Part shown: positions 55,703 to 63,772 of the stretch, in pieces
How the letters are laid out: each line of letters starts with the position of its first letter
Position numbering within the stretch: the stretch's first letter is position 1
Assembly (NCBI RefSeq): GCF_010731575.1
Contig: NZ_AP022617.1
Coordinates: 5,766,001-5,830,000 of the forward strand
DNA length: 64,000 nt
Direction of reading: 5' to 3'
Source: Mycolicibacterium monacense
Lineage (GTDB): Bacteria > Actinomycetota > Actinomycetes > Mycobacteriales > Mycobacteriaceae
The notes under the pieces: model-generated
What the model was told of the DNA's origin: nothing
Database searches by the model: none
What the model saw: only the letters and a program-made list of their open reading frames with translations
Made by a program: the position numbers and the translations under genes

Positions 55703-55761
55703 CGCCTCCGGCGTCGTGTAGGCCCTGACGCCTCCGGCGTCGTGTAGGCCTTGACGCCTCC
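55692..55761. repeat. 26-bp tandem repeat (2.7 copies) with internal hairpins
   Basis: Units start at 55692, 55718 and 55744 (the last partial) with GTAGGCCTTGACGCC; unit 2 differs by one base (CCTG for CTTG). The full units contain the perfect hairpin GACGCC-TCC-GGCGTC. The array starts inside purF, supplies its TGA, and ends at the stop of the convergent gene, so it fills the whole intergenic space and probably acts as a bidirectional terminator. It is a potential VNTR. Confidence 0.85.
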
Positions 55762-56738
55762 TATTGAGCGACCGCGGGATTGATCCGCAGCAGGTGACGC
55801 CTGCCGCCGGTCGCGGCCGTACCGTTCTCCCGAAGCGCCGCGGCGACCGACTCCCGGTAACCGGTCAGTCCGCCGGGCGGGTGCGGAATTACGGCGTCGA
55901 TGTCGTTCTCATGCGTGACGGCATCGCATTCCAGCGACTCCACCAGCGGCCGCGCCAGCCCCGATGAGATCGGCGTGACCAGACCCACCCAGTGACTGGC
56001 CAGTGTGGGCGTCAGCCACGGCAACACCACGAACCGGCGGGGACGCAGCCCGGCGAGGTCGGCGTAGACCTGCATCGCGTCGCCGTACTCCAGGACGTCC
56101 GGACCGCCGATGTCCCAGGTCCGCGACGACGGCACCACCGCGGTGGCCGCCTCGACCAGGTAGTACAGGGCATCGTCGATGGAGATCGGCTGGATCTTGT
56201 TGTGCACCCACTTCGGTGCGGTCATGATCGGCAGTCGGTCGGTCAGGTGGCGGATCATCTCGAAGGACGCCGACCCCGATCCGACGACGATCCCGGCCTG
56301 CAGCACCATCGTTTCGATACCGGAGTCGATGAGGATCTCGCCCACCTCGGTGCGGGAGGCCAGATGCCGCGACAACTCGACCCCTTCGGGATGCAGACCA
56401 CTCAGGTACACCACCCGGCGGACCCCGGCCTGCTTGGCCGCGGCCACCACGTTGTGTGCCGATTCGGCTTCCTCGGCGACGAAGTTCTTCGACGTGCCCA
56501 TCGAGTGCACGAGGTAGTAGACGACATCCATGCCCTCGAACGCCGCCGCCAACGATTCGCGATCCATCAGATCGCCCTTCGCCACCTCGACCTGCGCACG
56601 CCACGGCGCGTCGTCCAGCTTGCCCGGGGTGCGTGCCATCGCGCGGACCTGCAGGCCGCGGTCGAGCAGTGCGGGCACCAGCCGACCGCCGATGTAACCC
56701 GTCGCGCCCGTCACCAAGCAGCGGATGTTGTCAACCAC
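55761..56738 (-). CDS. NAD(P)-binding atypical SDR (NmrA/epimerase-like)
   Basis: A 325-residue protein with the N-terminal motif VTGATGYIGGRLVP, then GDLMDRESL and VYYLVHSMG in place of a catalytic triad, and SHWVGLVTPI further on. It lacks YxxxK, so it belongs to the atypical SDRs (complex I NDUFA9/NmrA-like), which act as reductases or redox sensors. The GTG start is at 56738. It is convergent with purF across the tandem repeat. Specific role unknown. Confidence 0.88.
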   Translation of the reverse strand: MVDNIRCLVTGATGYIGGRLVPALLDRGLQVRAMARTPGKLDDAPWRAQVEVAKGDLMDRESLAAAFEGMDVVYYLVHSMGTSKNFVAEEAESAHNVVAAAKQAGVRRVVYLSGLHPEGVELSRHLASRTEVGEILIDSGIETMVLQAGIVVGSGSASFEMIRHLTDRLPIMTAPKWVHNKIQPISIDDALYYLVEAATAVVPSSRTWDIGGPDVLEYGDAMQVYADLAGLRPRRFVVLPWLTPTLASHWVGLVTPISSGLARPLVESLECDAVTHENDIDAVIPHPPGGLTGYRESVAAALRENGTAATGGRRHLLRINPAVAQ

Positions 56739-56809
56739 ACCAATCTCCGTTCCGTCGCCGTCTCACAGTGATTCGGAGCCGGTATCAGCACGGATGACCG
56801 CGAAACGCC

Positions 56810-57244
56810 TCAGGCAAACCCACAGCCGGGGTCGGGTGCATCGTCGGCGAGCGGGGCGCCGGCCGGGTTGATGTAGAGAACCTGCAGGACCAGCGGTGTC
56901 GGACCGACGTTACGGCCGATGTGCACGTACCCCGGCCCGCCCTTCTCACTGATGTCCTGACCGGCGACGTAGAAGCCGTCGACCGAACAGTCCGCCCGAT
57001 TGTGCAGCAGCACGCCCTCCTTGACGGTGGCGAGGAGTTGGCCGGGATGGGAGTGCCAGCCGGTGCTGCCACCCGGGGCGATGGTGATCTCGCGGAAGAT
57101 GTAGTCGGACCCGGCGTCGGTCATCTCCCACAGGATGGTGCCCTGGGTGTCGCGAGGCGGGGTCGCCGCCGCGGGTGCCGCCAGTGCTGTCGATGCCGCG
57201 AAAGTGATTGCCGCGGCCGTCAGGGCAACGCGCTGTGGGTTCAT
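56810..57244 (-). CDS. secreted cupin-domain protein
   Basis: A 144-residue protein with a Sec signal (residues 1-29; cleavage near AAAT). A single cupin barrel follows: GWHSHPGQLLATVKEGV holds two His and, further on, YVHIGRN the third, a mononuclear metal site. Two Cys (RADCSVDG and the C-terminal PGCGF) may form a disulfide. The ATG at 57244 is chosen, directly before the hydrophobic core. It lies divergent from purM. Ligand or reaction unknown. Confidence 0.85.
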   Translation of the reverse strand: MNPQRVALTAAAITFAASTALAAPAAATPPRDTQGTILWEMTDAGSDYIFREITIAPGGSTGWHSHPGQLLATVKEGVLLHNRADCSVDGFYVAGQDISEKGGPGYVHIGRNVGPTPLVLQVLYINPAGAPLADDAPDPGCGFA

Positions 57245-57337
57245 GGGCGCCAACGGTGTCACACCGGTCGCCCTGCTGCGGGGAAACGCGCAGGCAGCGA
57301 TCGCCGATGGCGTTTACCGTCGCGAAGCCGCGACCGG

Positions 57338-57343
57338 TAGCCT
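57338..57343 (+). promoter_or_regulatory. -10 hexamer of predicted leaderless purM mRNA
   Basis: TAGCCT, then 8 nt, then the ATG at 57352. Confidence 0.45.
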
Positions 57344-57351
57344 TTCCCTCG

Positions 57352-58425
<1,074 letters not shown>

Positions 58426-58437
58426 AACGCGTGGAGG

Positions 58438-58617
58438 CTAGCGGCGCCAGTCGTCCTCGGGCGCCCACGGGTCGTCGGCTACGCCGTCGCTGGGGTCCAA
58501 GTCGTCGGACCCGCCGGCCAGCTCGCGCTGTAGCCGTTCGAAGTCAGTTTGTGGCGAGCTGTACTTCAGGTCACGAGCAACCTTCGTCTGCTTCGCCTTC
58601 GCCCGGCCGCGGCCCAT
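58438..58617 (-). CDS. DUF3073-family small protein
   Basis: A 59-residue actinobacterial protein. The basic N-terminus MGRGRAKAKQTKVARDLKY is followed by SPQTDFERLQRELAG and an acidic C-terminal half ending in PWAPEDDWRR. This is the DUF3073 family (Rv0810c position). The highly basic then acidic layout suggests a nucleic-acid or ribosome-associated role, but none is known to me. Convergent with purM. Confidence 0.88.
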   Translation of the reverse strand: MGRGRAKAKQTKVARDLKYSSPQTDFERLQRELAGGSDDLDPSDGVADDPWAPEDDWRR

Positions 58618-58754
58618 AGGGGACCCCCTCGCGCAATAACGGAGCGGCCCTGAGAACTGGCGGCTCCGATTCTCCGATGTCGTTATTGTCCTGCCAACAC
58701 TTTAGCGTGCCCGCTCGTCATGTGCTGGCATGCCCTCGTCCGCGGTGACCAGGC

Positions 58755-59825
58755 TCACCGACCGCCGCCCCGTAGCCGCTCGACGGCGAGCCGTCCGGCG
58801 CCCACGTGATCGTTGTCCGGCAGGGAATCGGCGTCGATGATCGCGGTCGCCTCGACGTCTCCGCCGGTGGTCAGCGGGGTGTCCGCGGGCAGGCCGCGTT
58901 TGACGAGGGCGAGCGCCACCGGACCGTCGTCGATGTGCTCGACGACGGTGCCCACCCGTCCGACGGTGCGGCCGCCGGCGAGTACCGGGTCACCCGTCGA
59001 CGGCCGGTCGGTGGTCCCGTCGAGGTGCAGCCGGACCAGCATGCGGGGCGGTTTTCCCAGGTTGTGGACGCGTGCGACCGTCTCTTGGCCGCGGTAGCAG
59101 CCCTTGTCGAGGTGAACGGCGCTGCCGATCCAGCCGACCTCATGGGGGATCGTGCGCTCGTCGGTGTCGACACCCAGCCGGGGCTGCAGGGCCGCCACCC
59201 GGTGCGCCTCGTAGGCCCACACACCGGCCGGACGGACGCCCGCGGCGGTGAGGCGGTCGCGCCAGTCGGCGACCTGCGCACGGGGGACCAGGAGGTCCAG
59301 TTCGAGCCCGTCGGCGGGCAGCCGCCGGATGAACCCGCCGCCGGGCAGGGCCACCGCGGTCGATTCCGCCGGTAGCGAACCCAGCCCGAGCGCGTCGAGT
59401 ACCGGCGTGTCGGCCAGCGCGGGACCCAATAGGGACAGCACCGCCAGGTCGGCCGGTTCGATCGTCACATCGGCCCAGAACACCATCCTGCGGAGGTAGT
59501 TCAGCAGCGGTTCGCCGCGCCAGGGCTCGGTGTCGAGATAGAGGACGCCGTCGAGTTCGGTCTGCCACCAGTGGTCCTCGACGCGGCCCTGACCGTCGAG
59601 GCTCAGATTCTGCGTGACGGTGCCGTCGGGCTGGTCACTGATGTGCTGGCTGGAGATCGTGTGCAGCCAGGACCGGCGTTCGGCGCCCGACAGGGCGAGG
59701 GTGGCGCGGTGCGAGCGGTCGACGACCACGGCGCCGTCGGCGGCGGCGCGCTGTTCGCCGAGCGGGTCGCCGTAGTGCCACACCGCCCCGACGTCCGGTC
59801 CTTCGGGGACGGGAACTGCTGACAT
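58755..59825 (-). CDS. ygfZ: folate-dependent Fe-S/tRNA repair protein YgfZ/GcvT-like
   Basis: A 356-residue protein with the YgfZ signature KGCYRGQETVARVHNLG, an N-terminal GcvT-like fold with SHRATLALSGAERRSWLHTISSQ, and a C-terminal beta-barrel. YgfZ proteins use folate to maintain certain iron-sulfur enzymes. It corresponds to Rv0811c. Divergent from pabC with 32 bp between; a -10 hexamer at 59832-59837 predicts a leaderless mRNA. Confidence 0.92.
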   Translation of the reverse strand: MSAVPVPEGPDVGAVWHYGDPLGEQRAAADGAVVVDRSHRATLALSGAERRSWLHTISSQHISDQPDGTVTQNLSLDGQGRVEDHWWQTELDGVLYLDTEPWRGEPLLNYLRRMVFWADVTIEPADLAVLSLLGPALADTPVLDALGLGSLPAESTAVALPGGGFIRRLPADGLELDLLVPRAQVADWRDRLTAAGVRPAGVWAYEAHRVAALQPRLGVDTDERTIPHEVGWIGSAVHLDKGCYRGQETVARVHNLGKPPRMLVRLHLDGTTDRPSTGDPVLAGGRTVGRVGTVVEHIDDGPVALALVKRGLPADTPLTTGGDVEATAIIDADSLPDNDHVGAGRLAVERLRGGGR

Positions 59826-59831
59826 GGCTCA

Positions 59832-59837
59832 ACTCTA
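59832..59837 (-). promoter_or_regulatory. -10 hexamer of predicted leaderless ygfZ mRNA
   Basis: The complement reads TAGAGT, then 6 nt, then the ATG at 59825. It sits back to back with the pabC hexamer at 59844. Confidence 0.5.
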
Positions 59838-59843
59838 CGGGTC

Positions 59844-59849
59844 TACGCT
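59844..59849 (+). promoter_or_regulatory. -10 hexamer of predicted leaderless pabC mRNA
   Basis: TACGCT, then 8 nt, then the ATG at 59858. Confidence 0.45.
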
Positions 59850-59857
59850 GATGGCCC

Positions 59858-60736
59858 ATGGCGAGCGGACCCGGTGTGGTCGTCACCCTCGACGGTGCCT
59901 TTCACGACCCGCAGACACCCCTGTTGCATGCCGACGATCTGGCCGCCGTCCGTGGCGACGGCATCTTCGAGACACTGCTGGTCCGCGACGGTCGTCCCTG
60001 CCTCCTGGAGGCGCACCTCGGGAGGCTCACCCACTCGGCACGGCTGATGGAGTTGCCCGCCCCGGATCCGGCCCGGTGGCGTTCGGCGGTCACCGCCGCG
60101 GTGCATCGCTGGACGGCGGACGGTGGCGGCGAAGGGGTGCTGCGCCTGGTATACAGCCGTGGCCGCGAAAGCGGAGGAGCGCCAACCGCATTCGTCACGA
60201 TCGGCGCCCTGCCGACGCGGGTGGCGGCCGCCCGCCGGGACGGGGTGGCGGCGTTGACGTTGGCGCGTGGGCTGCCGACCGAGGCCGCCGAGCTGCAGTG
60301 GTTGCTCGCGGGGGCCAAGACACTGTCGTACGCGGTGAACATGGCGGCGCTGCGGCATGCCGAGAAGCACGGCGCAGGCGACGTCATCTTCGTCAGCTCC
60401 GACGGCCACATCCTCGAGGGGCCGCGGTCGACGGTCGTGATCGCCACCGAGATGGAGGGCGGCGGGTTGGGGTTGCTCACCCCCCCGCCGTGGTATCCGA
60501 TCCTTCGGGGCACCACCCAGCAGGCGTTGTTCGAGGTCGCGCGCAACAAGGGTTACGACTGCGACTACCGGGCGCTGCGCCCTGCGGATCTGGTTGCGGC
60601 ACAAGGTGTCTGGCTGATCTCCAGTATCACCCTTGCGGCCCGTGTGCACACGCTGGACGGGGTGCCGCTGCGGCCGACGCCCTTGGCGGCCGAGGTGTCT
60701 GCGCTGGTCGACGCGGCCATCGTCAGCGATCGCTGA
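59858..60736 (+). CDS. pabC: aminodeoxychorismate lyase (class IV PLP enzyme)
   Basis: A 292-residue fold-type IV PLP enzyme. The PLP Lys is in LAGAKTLSYAVNMAALRHAEKHGAGDVIFVSSDGHILEG (Lys near residue 151), and VRGDGIFETLLVRDG is the N-terminal family motif. The reaction is aminodeoxychorismate to p-aminobenzoate + pyruvate in folate synthesis; a D-amino-acid aminotransferase is the alternative reading. It corresponds to Rv0812. Its neighbour YgfZ is folate-binding, which fits a folate theme. The stop lies within an 18-bp palindrome. Confidence 0.92.
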   Translation: MASGPGVVVTLDGAFHDPQTPLLHADDLAAVRGDGIFETLLVRDGRPCLLEAHLGRLTHSARLMELPAPDPARWRSAVTAAVHRWTADGGGEGVLRLVYSRGRESGGAPTAFVTIGALPTRVAAARRDGVAALTLARGLPTEAAELQWLLAGAKTLSYAVNMAALRHAEKHGAGDVIFVSSDGHILEGPRSTVVIATEMEGGGLGLLTPPPWYPILRGTTQQALFEVARNKGYDCDYRALRPADLVAAQGVWLISSITLAARVHTLDGVPLRPTPLAAEVSALVDAAIVSDR

Positions 60737-60738
60737 CG
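60721..60738. promoter_or_regulatory. 18-bp perfect palindrome
   Basis: CGTCAGCGATCGCTGACG covers the pabC stop codon and ends 16 bp before the TTGTCG -35 of the next transcript. A dimeric operator or a hairpin at the end of pabC are both possible. Confidence 0.5.
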
Positions 60739-60754
60739 GCGAATCGAAAATCCC

Positions 60755-60783
60755 TTGTCGGTGTCCGCGAGCGCGGGTACGGT
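60755..60783 (+). promoter_or_regulatory. sigma-A-type promoter of a short transcript
   Basis: TTGTCG at 60755-60760, a 17-bp spacer, and TACGGT at 60778-60783. The spacing is ideal and a transcript would begin near 60790. Confidence 0.55.
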
Positions 60784-60817
60784 CGCTCGTACACAGGGAA
60801 GGAGGTGGTCCGACAAA

Positions 60818-60856
60818 TTGAGTGACTTATGGACATGTGAGGTGGCTGCCCGCTAG
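60818..60856 (+). CDS. 12-codon short ORF (TTG start) behind an extended Shine-Dalgarno
   Basis: TTG then 11 codons to TAG give the peptide LSDLWTCEVAAR (first residue fMet in practice). It is 12 nt after GGAGG, slightly far. Two other starts are possible in the same region: ATG-GAC-ATG-TGA at 60829, or GTG at 60822 in another frame that stays open to 61118 without recognisable homology. I cannot say which is translated. Confidence 0.3.
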   Translation: MSDLWTCEVAAR

Positions 60857-60915
60857 CAGCACCGGGGAAGTCGAGCACCGACCTGTCGTGCGCTGGCGAA
60901 TTCCCCGCAGTCACC

Positions 60916-60968
60916 CGGCCCCCGAGCCCCTCGGTCCGTCCAACCAGGAACCAACGGCTCGGGGGTCG
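60916..60968 (+). terminator. 13-bp stem-loop ending the short transcript
   Basis: CGG plus CCCCCGAGCC pairs with GGCTCGGGGG plus TCG around a 27-nt loop. No U-tract. It may also terminate the convergent lipoprotein transcript. Confidence 0.55.
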
Positions 60969-60996
60969 CCCATATCCGGGGTCGGTTCCGCGCTTC

Positions 60997-61251
60997 TCAG
61001 CCCGGTCCCGGCGCCAGCGAGGCGCAGGACTTCAACGCCTGATCCCACGCCGCACGGTCGACACCCGCGGGCGGGCCCGTGTTCGGACCCGGCGCGGCGG
61101 GCACGCCGTGTTCGTTGAGGCATTCCGCGTACGAACCGTGCGCGCTCGGGCTCGACGACGGGGGACCAGATTCGGACGGCGACTCCTGCGATGCGCACGC
61201 CGCCACCAGCCCCGCGGCAGCCAGAGCCGCCGTGATCTTCCGCCAGCCCAC
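60997..61251 (-). CDS. small lipoprotein downstream of nitrobindin
   Basis: An 84-residue protein. The GTG at 61251 overlaps the preceding TAG (TAGTG). The N-terminal signal GWRKITAALAAAGLVAAC ends in a lipobox (LVAAC), giving a lipidated Cys at about residue 19. The mature part is Ser/Pro-rich and then YAECLNEHGVPA...DQALKSCASL with two Cys. It is probably anchored outside the cytoplasmic membrane. The longer frame upstream of 61251 is a shadow of the nitrobindin gene. Function unknown. Confidence 0.75.
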   Translation of the reverse strand: MGWRKITAALAAAGLVAACASQESPSESGPPSSSPSAHGSYAECLNEHGVPAAPGPNTGPPAGVDRAAWDQALKSCASLAPGPG

Positions 61252-61925
61252 TATCCGACGTACCTCGCCAACCGTGCCGACAAGTGAGGGACCAGTCCGC
61301 CGTCGGCGTCCACCCGCTCCTCGACGTAGGCCAGATCGCCGCCTTCGACGATTCCGTACAGCCGCTTCGCCCCGCCGACCAACATCCCCGACTTGCTGCG
61401 GGCCAGTGCATCGGTGACCAGTTCCCACGACGACTGGTTGCGCGGATGGCCGTAGAACAACTCGATGTAGCCGGCCGAATGGGCGAGCAGCAGTTCGATC
61501 GCCTGCGATTCCGAGGGGTCGGCAGGATCGCTGACGAAGCGCCAGAACCCCGTCTCCCGCAATCCCACTCGGTCGTATTCGCCGGACTCGGTCAACCGCC
61601 AGGACCGGGCTTCCCAGTTCAGGTAGTCGCCGCCGTCGTGCGAGACGACGATCTGCTGACCGAACCGGTAGTCGCCGTGGGGCCCACGGCCTTCACCTTC
61701 ACCGCGCCACACACCGACCAGCGGCAGCAGCGCCAGCAGTGCGTCGTTGAAATCGACCCCTTTGCGCAGGTTCGCGGTGTCCGCGGGCAGCGGGAGATCG
61801 TCGAAGACCGGGATGTTGCGCGATGCAGTGACTTTGGCCCGTTCGGCGGCGTCCGCCACCGCGCGGTCGCCGGAGGTCGAGAAGATGGAACCGGCGGCGT
61901 CTTCAGGTTCTTGCGGTGCGGTCAC
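61251..61925 (-). CDS. nitrobindin-type heme-binding protein
   Basis: A 224-residue protein. A 50-residue N-terminal extension is followed by a ten-stranded FABP-like barrel: the signature [22 protein letters not shown] near residue 72, LNWEARSW, and a C-terminal [11 protein letters not shown] where the His is the probable heme ligand. It corresponds to Rv0813c. Nitrobindins bind ferric heme and handle nitric oxide or peroxynitrite. GTGA overlap with the 32-residue microprotein upstream. Confidence 0.93.
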
Positions 61926-62020
61926 GACTCATCGGTGATGAGGCGGTACAGCGCGTACAGCGCGAACCACGTGATCACCAAGGTGCACACCACGAGCAGG
62001 ATTTCGTAGAACAGGACCAC
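61922..62020 (-). CDS. 32-residue single-pass membrane microprotein
   Basis: GTG at 62020 to TGA at 61922 gives 32 residues: [14 protein letters not shown], then [18 protein letters not shown]. It is one hydrophobic helix (about residues 3-25) with a short charged C-terminus. It overlaps the nitrobindin GTG by 4 bp, so the two are co-translated. A -10 hexamer (complement TAGACT, 62027-62032) lies exactly 6 nt upstream, predicting a leaderless mRNA. It is too short for most gene finders. Confidence 0.65.
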
Positions 62021-62026
62021 GCGCCC

Positions 62027-62032
62027 AGTCTA
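62027..62032 (-). promoter_or_regulatory. -10 hexamer of predicted leaderless microprotein-nitrobindin mRNA
   Basis: The complement reads TAGACT, then 6 nt, then the GTG at 62020. Confidence 0.55.
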
Positions 62033-62065
62033 ACCGCCGGAGGAACTCGGTTCGCGTCCGGCCGG

Positions 62066-62386
62066 TCAGCCGATCTTGTACTCGAACTGGGGGCAGAACG
62101 CGCCGGTCGCGGCCCCGATGAACACACCGGCCTGGTAGTCGGTCCAGTCCGTGACGCTGAGCAGATCGGCGACCTCATCGGCGAACGTGGCGCCGTTGCT
62201 CCAATCGGAGCACACGGCGTGGCCGGTGTCGATGACGGCCGGGGTGTCCGCCGCCTCCCACACGATGCCCTCGTCGCGAATGATGGTGAGGAAGTCCTCC
62301 TCGGGCCCGGCGGCGGCGACGGGTGCGGTTGCCAGCGCCACGGCGCCGATGGCGGAAGCGGCCGCGCACACGAGCGTCAGGTTCAT
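62066..62386 (-). CDS. DUF732-family secreted protein
   Basis: A 106-residue protein with a Sec signal (residues 1-26, cleavage at VAAAG). The mature part is the DUF732 pattern: DFLTIIRDEGIVW, GHAVCSDWSNGA and GAATGAFCPQF, with two Cys that likely form a disulfide. These small helical exported proteins are abundant in mycobacteria and have no known function. It has its own promoter region and lies 34 bp upstream of the microprotein hexamer. Confidence 0.9.
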   Translation of the reverse strand: MNLTLVCAAASAIGAVALATAPVAAAGPEEDFLTIIRDEGIVWEAADTPAVIDTGHAVCSDWSNGATFADEVADLLSVTDWTDYQAGVFIGAATGAFCPQFEYKIG

Positions 62387-62505
62387 GGTCAGTCCTGTTC
62401 AACGGGTCGAAATCCTGTGACGGCACAAGATCTGCCCACATCGTGACTGACCGCAGTGCGATTTGCAGCGAATTCACAGAAATATGCGAGTCCGTCAGCG
62501 CGCAC

Positions 62506-62527
62506 GCCGGGGCGAGAACGCCCCGGC
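62506..62527. terminator. 9-bp GC hairpin between sseC2 and DUF732 genes
   Basis: GCCGGGGCG-AGAA-CGCCCCGGC is a perfect stem with a four-base loop, about 75 bp after the sseC2 stop. It probably ends the sulfur operon transcript. Confidence 0.65.
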
Positions 62528-62602
62528 GCGGCGAACAAGCAGTCCGTCAGGCGGGACTGGATGCCAGACTCTTCGTCGGCTCGTCCCTCGCCGCCTTCGT
62601 CG

Positions 62603-62905
62603 TCAGGCGACCTTGACGTCGACCTCGTGGATACCCGCGCCCGACGGGGCGACGGTGGCGTCGCCGTTGCCGACCTTCGACAGCGCGCGCAGCGTCCAGG
62701 TGCCCGGCGCGGCGAAGAACCGGAAGTCACCGGTGGCCGACGCGACGACCTCGGCGGTGAATTCGTCGGAGGCGTCCAGCAGGCGCACGAACGCGCCCCC
62801 GACGGCCTGGCCGGAGCCGTCCACCACACGTCCGGTGATGACGGTTTCCTTCTCCAGGTCGACGCTGGCGGGCAGTGTCAGGCCTTGCTTAGGAGGAGCG
62901 CACAT
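62603..62905 (-). CDS. sseC2: DUF1416 protein SseC
   Basis: A 100-residue small beta-rich protein (CAPPKQGLTLPASVDLEKETVITGRVVDGSGQAVGGAFVRLLD), a carboxypeptidase-regulatory-like or Ig-like fold. It matches SseC2 (Rv0814c), always paired with a rhodanese. The ATG at 62905 lies 4 bp after the cysA2 stop; the longer frame is a shadow of cysA2. Role in sulfur transfer is inferred from this constant pairing. Confidence 0.93.
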   Translation of the reverse strand: MCAPPKQGLTLPASVDLEKETVITGRVVDGSGQAVGGAFVRLLDASDEFTAEVVASATGDFRFFAAPGTWTLRALSKVGNGDATVAPSGAGIHEVDVKVA

Positions 62906-62909
62906 ATAT

Positions 62910-63743
62910 CTAACTTCCCAACTCGATCGGGGCCCCCACAAGGGAGCCGTATTCCGTCCAACTGCCGTCGTAGTTCTTGACGTTCTTGTGTCCCAACAGT
63001 TCCTGCAGCACGAACCAGGTGTGCGACGAGCGCTCACCGATGCGGCAGTAGGCGATGGTTTCCTTCTCACCGTCCAGGCCGGCGTCGGCGTAGATCTTGG
63101 TCAGATCCTCGTCCGACTTGAAGGTGCCGTCCTCGTTGGCGGCCTTGCTCCACGGCACGTTGATGGCGGTGGGAATGTGGCCGGCACGCTGGCTCTGCTC
63201 CTGCGGCAGGTGCGCGGGAGCGAGGATCTTGCCGGAGAACTCGTCGGGGGAGCGCACGTCGACCAGGTTCTTCTGCCCGATCGCGGCGATCACCTCGTCG
63301 CGGAAGGCCCGGATGCTGGTGTCGGGCTGCTTGGCGGTGTAGCTGGTCGCGGGTCGGTTCGCCGGCTCGCTGGACAGCGGACGCCCGTCGAGCTCCCACT
63401 TCTTGCGACCGCCGTCGAGCAGCTTGACGTTCTCGTGGCCGTAGAGCTTGAAGTACCAGTAGGCATAGGCGGCGAACCAGTTGTTGTTACCGCCGTAGAG
63501 GATCACGGTGTCGTCGTTGGCGATGCCCTTCTCCGACAGCAGTTTCGAGAACTGCTGCTGGTCGACGAAGTCGCGCTTGACCTGATCCTGCAGTTCGGTC
63601 TTCCAGTCGAGTCGTACGGCGCCGGGGATGTGGCCGGTGTCGTACGCCGAGGTGTCCTCGTCGACCTCGACGAACACGGTGTTCGGCGCGTCGAGATTGC
63701 TCTCGGCCCAGTCGGTGGTGACCAGGACGTCGGAGCGAGCCAT
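62910..63743 (-). CDS. cysA2: thiosulfate sulfurtransferase (tandem rhodanese)
   Basis: A 277-residue protein with two rhodanese domains. The N-terminal one (residues about 5-125) is inactive; the C-terminal one (about 155-270) bears the active loop CRIGERSS. RSPDEFSGK and HIPTAINVPW are typical. It moves sulfane sulfur from thiosulfate to acceptors. It matches CysA2 (Rv0815c). GAAAGGATC lies before the ATG. Operon with the upstream DUF4395 gene and sseC2. Confidence 0.95.
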   Translation of the reverse strand: MARSDVLVTTDWAESNLDAPNTVFVEVDEDTSAYDTGHIPGAVRLDWKTELQDQVKRDFVDQQQFSKLLSEKGIANDDTVILYGGNNNWFAAYAYWYFKLYGHENVKLLDGGRKKWELDGRPLSSEPANRPATSYTAKQPDTSIRAFRDEVIAAIGQKNLVDVRSPDEFSGKILAPAHLPQEQSQRAGHIPTAINVPWSKAANEDGTFKSDEDLTKIYADAGLDGEKETIAYCRIGERSSHTWFVLQELLGHKNVKNYDGSWTEYGSLVGAPIELGS

Positions 63744-63772
63744 CGATGATCCTTTCGTTGCTTACTGCGAAG

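Larger units (their letters stand above)
60790..60968 (+). ncRNA. candidate small RNA / short-ORF mRNA with extended 16S complementarity
   Basis: Between pabC and the convergent lipoprotein gene a promoter, a very strong ribosome-binding sequence, a 12-codon frame and a terminator-like hairpin are packed into about 180 bases. The stretch AAGGAGGTGGTCC (60799-60811) pairs with the 3' end of 16S rRNA over 13 positions with a single G-U. The hairpin arms CCCCCGAGCC (60919-60928) and GGCTCGGGGG (60956-60965) pair fully and extend three more pairs to 60916-60968. It may be a small RNA, a leader-peptide gene or both. Confidence 0.45.

Noticed and set aside
59824..60825. A 333-codon + strand frame covering pabC
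   Set aside because: Arg/Gly-rich shadow of pabC in another frame, a usual effect of high GC.
60822..61118. A 98-codon GTG frame over the small transcript
   Set aside because: Pro/Arg/Ser-rich, crosses the terminator-like hairpin and overlaps the lipoprotein gene on the other strand; the short frames nearer the ribosome site are more likely.
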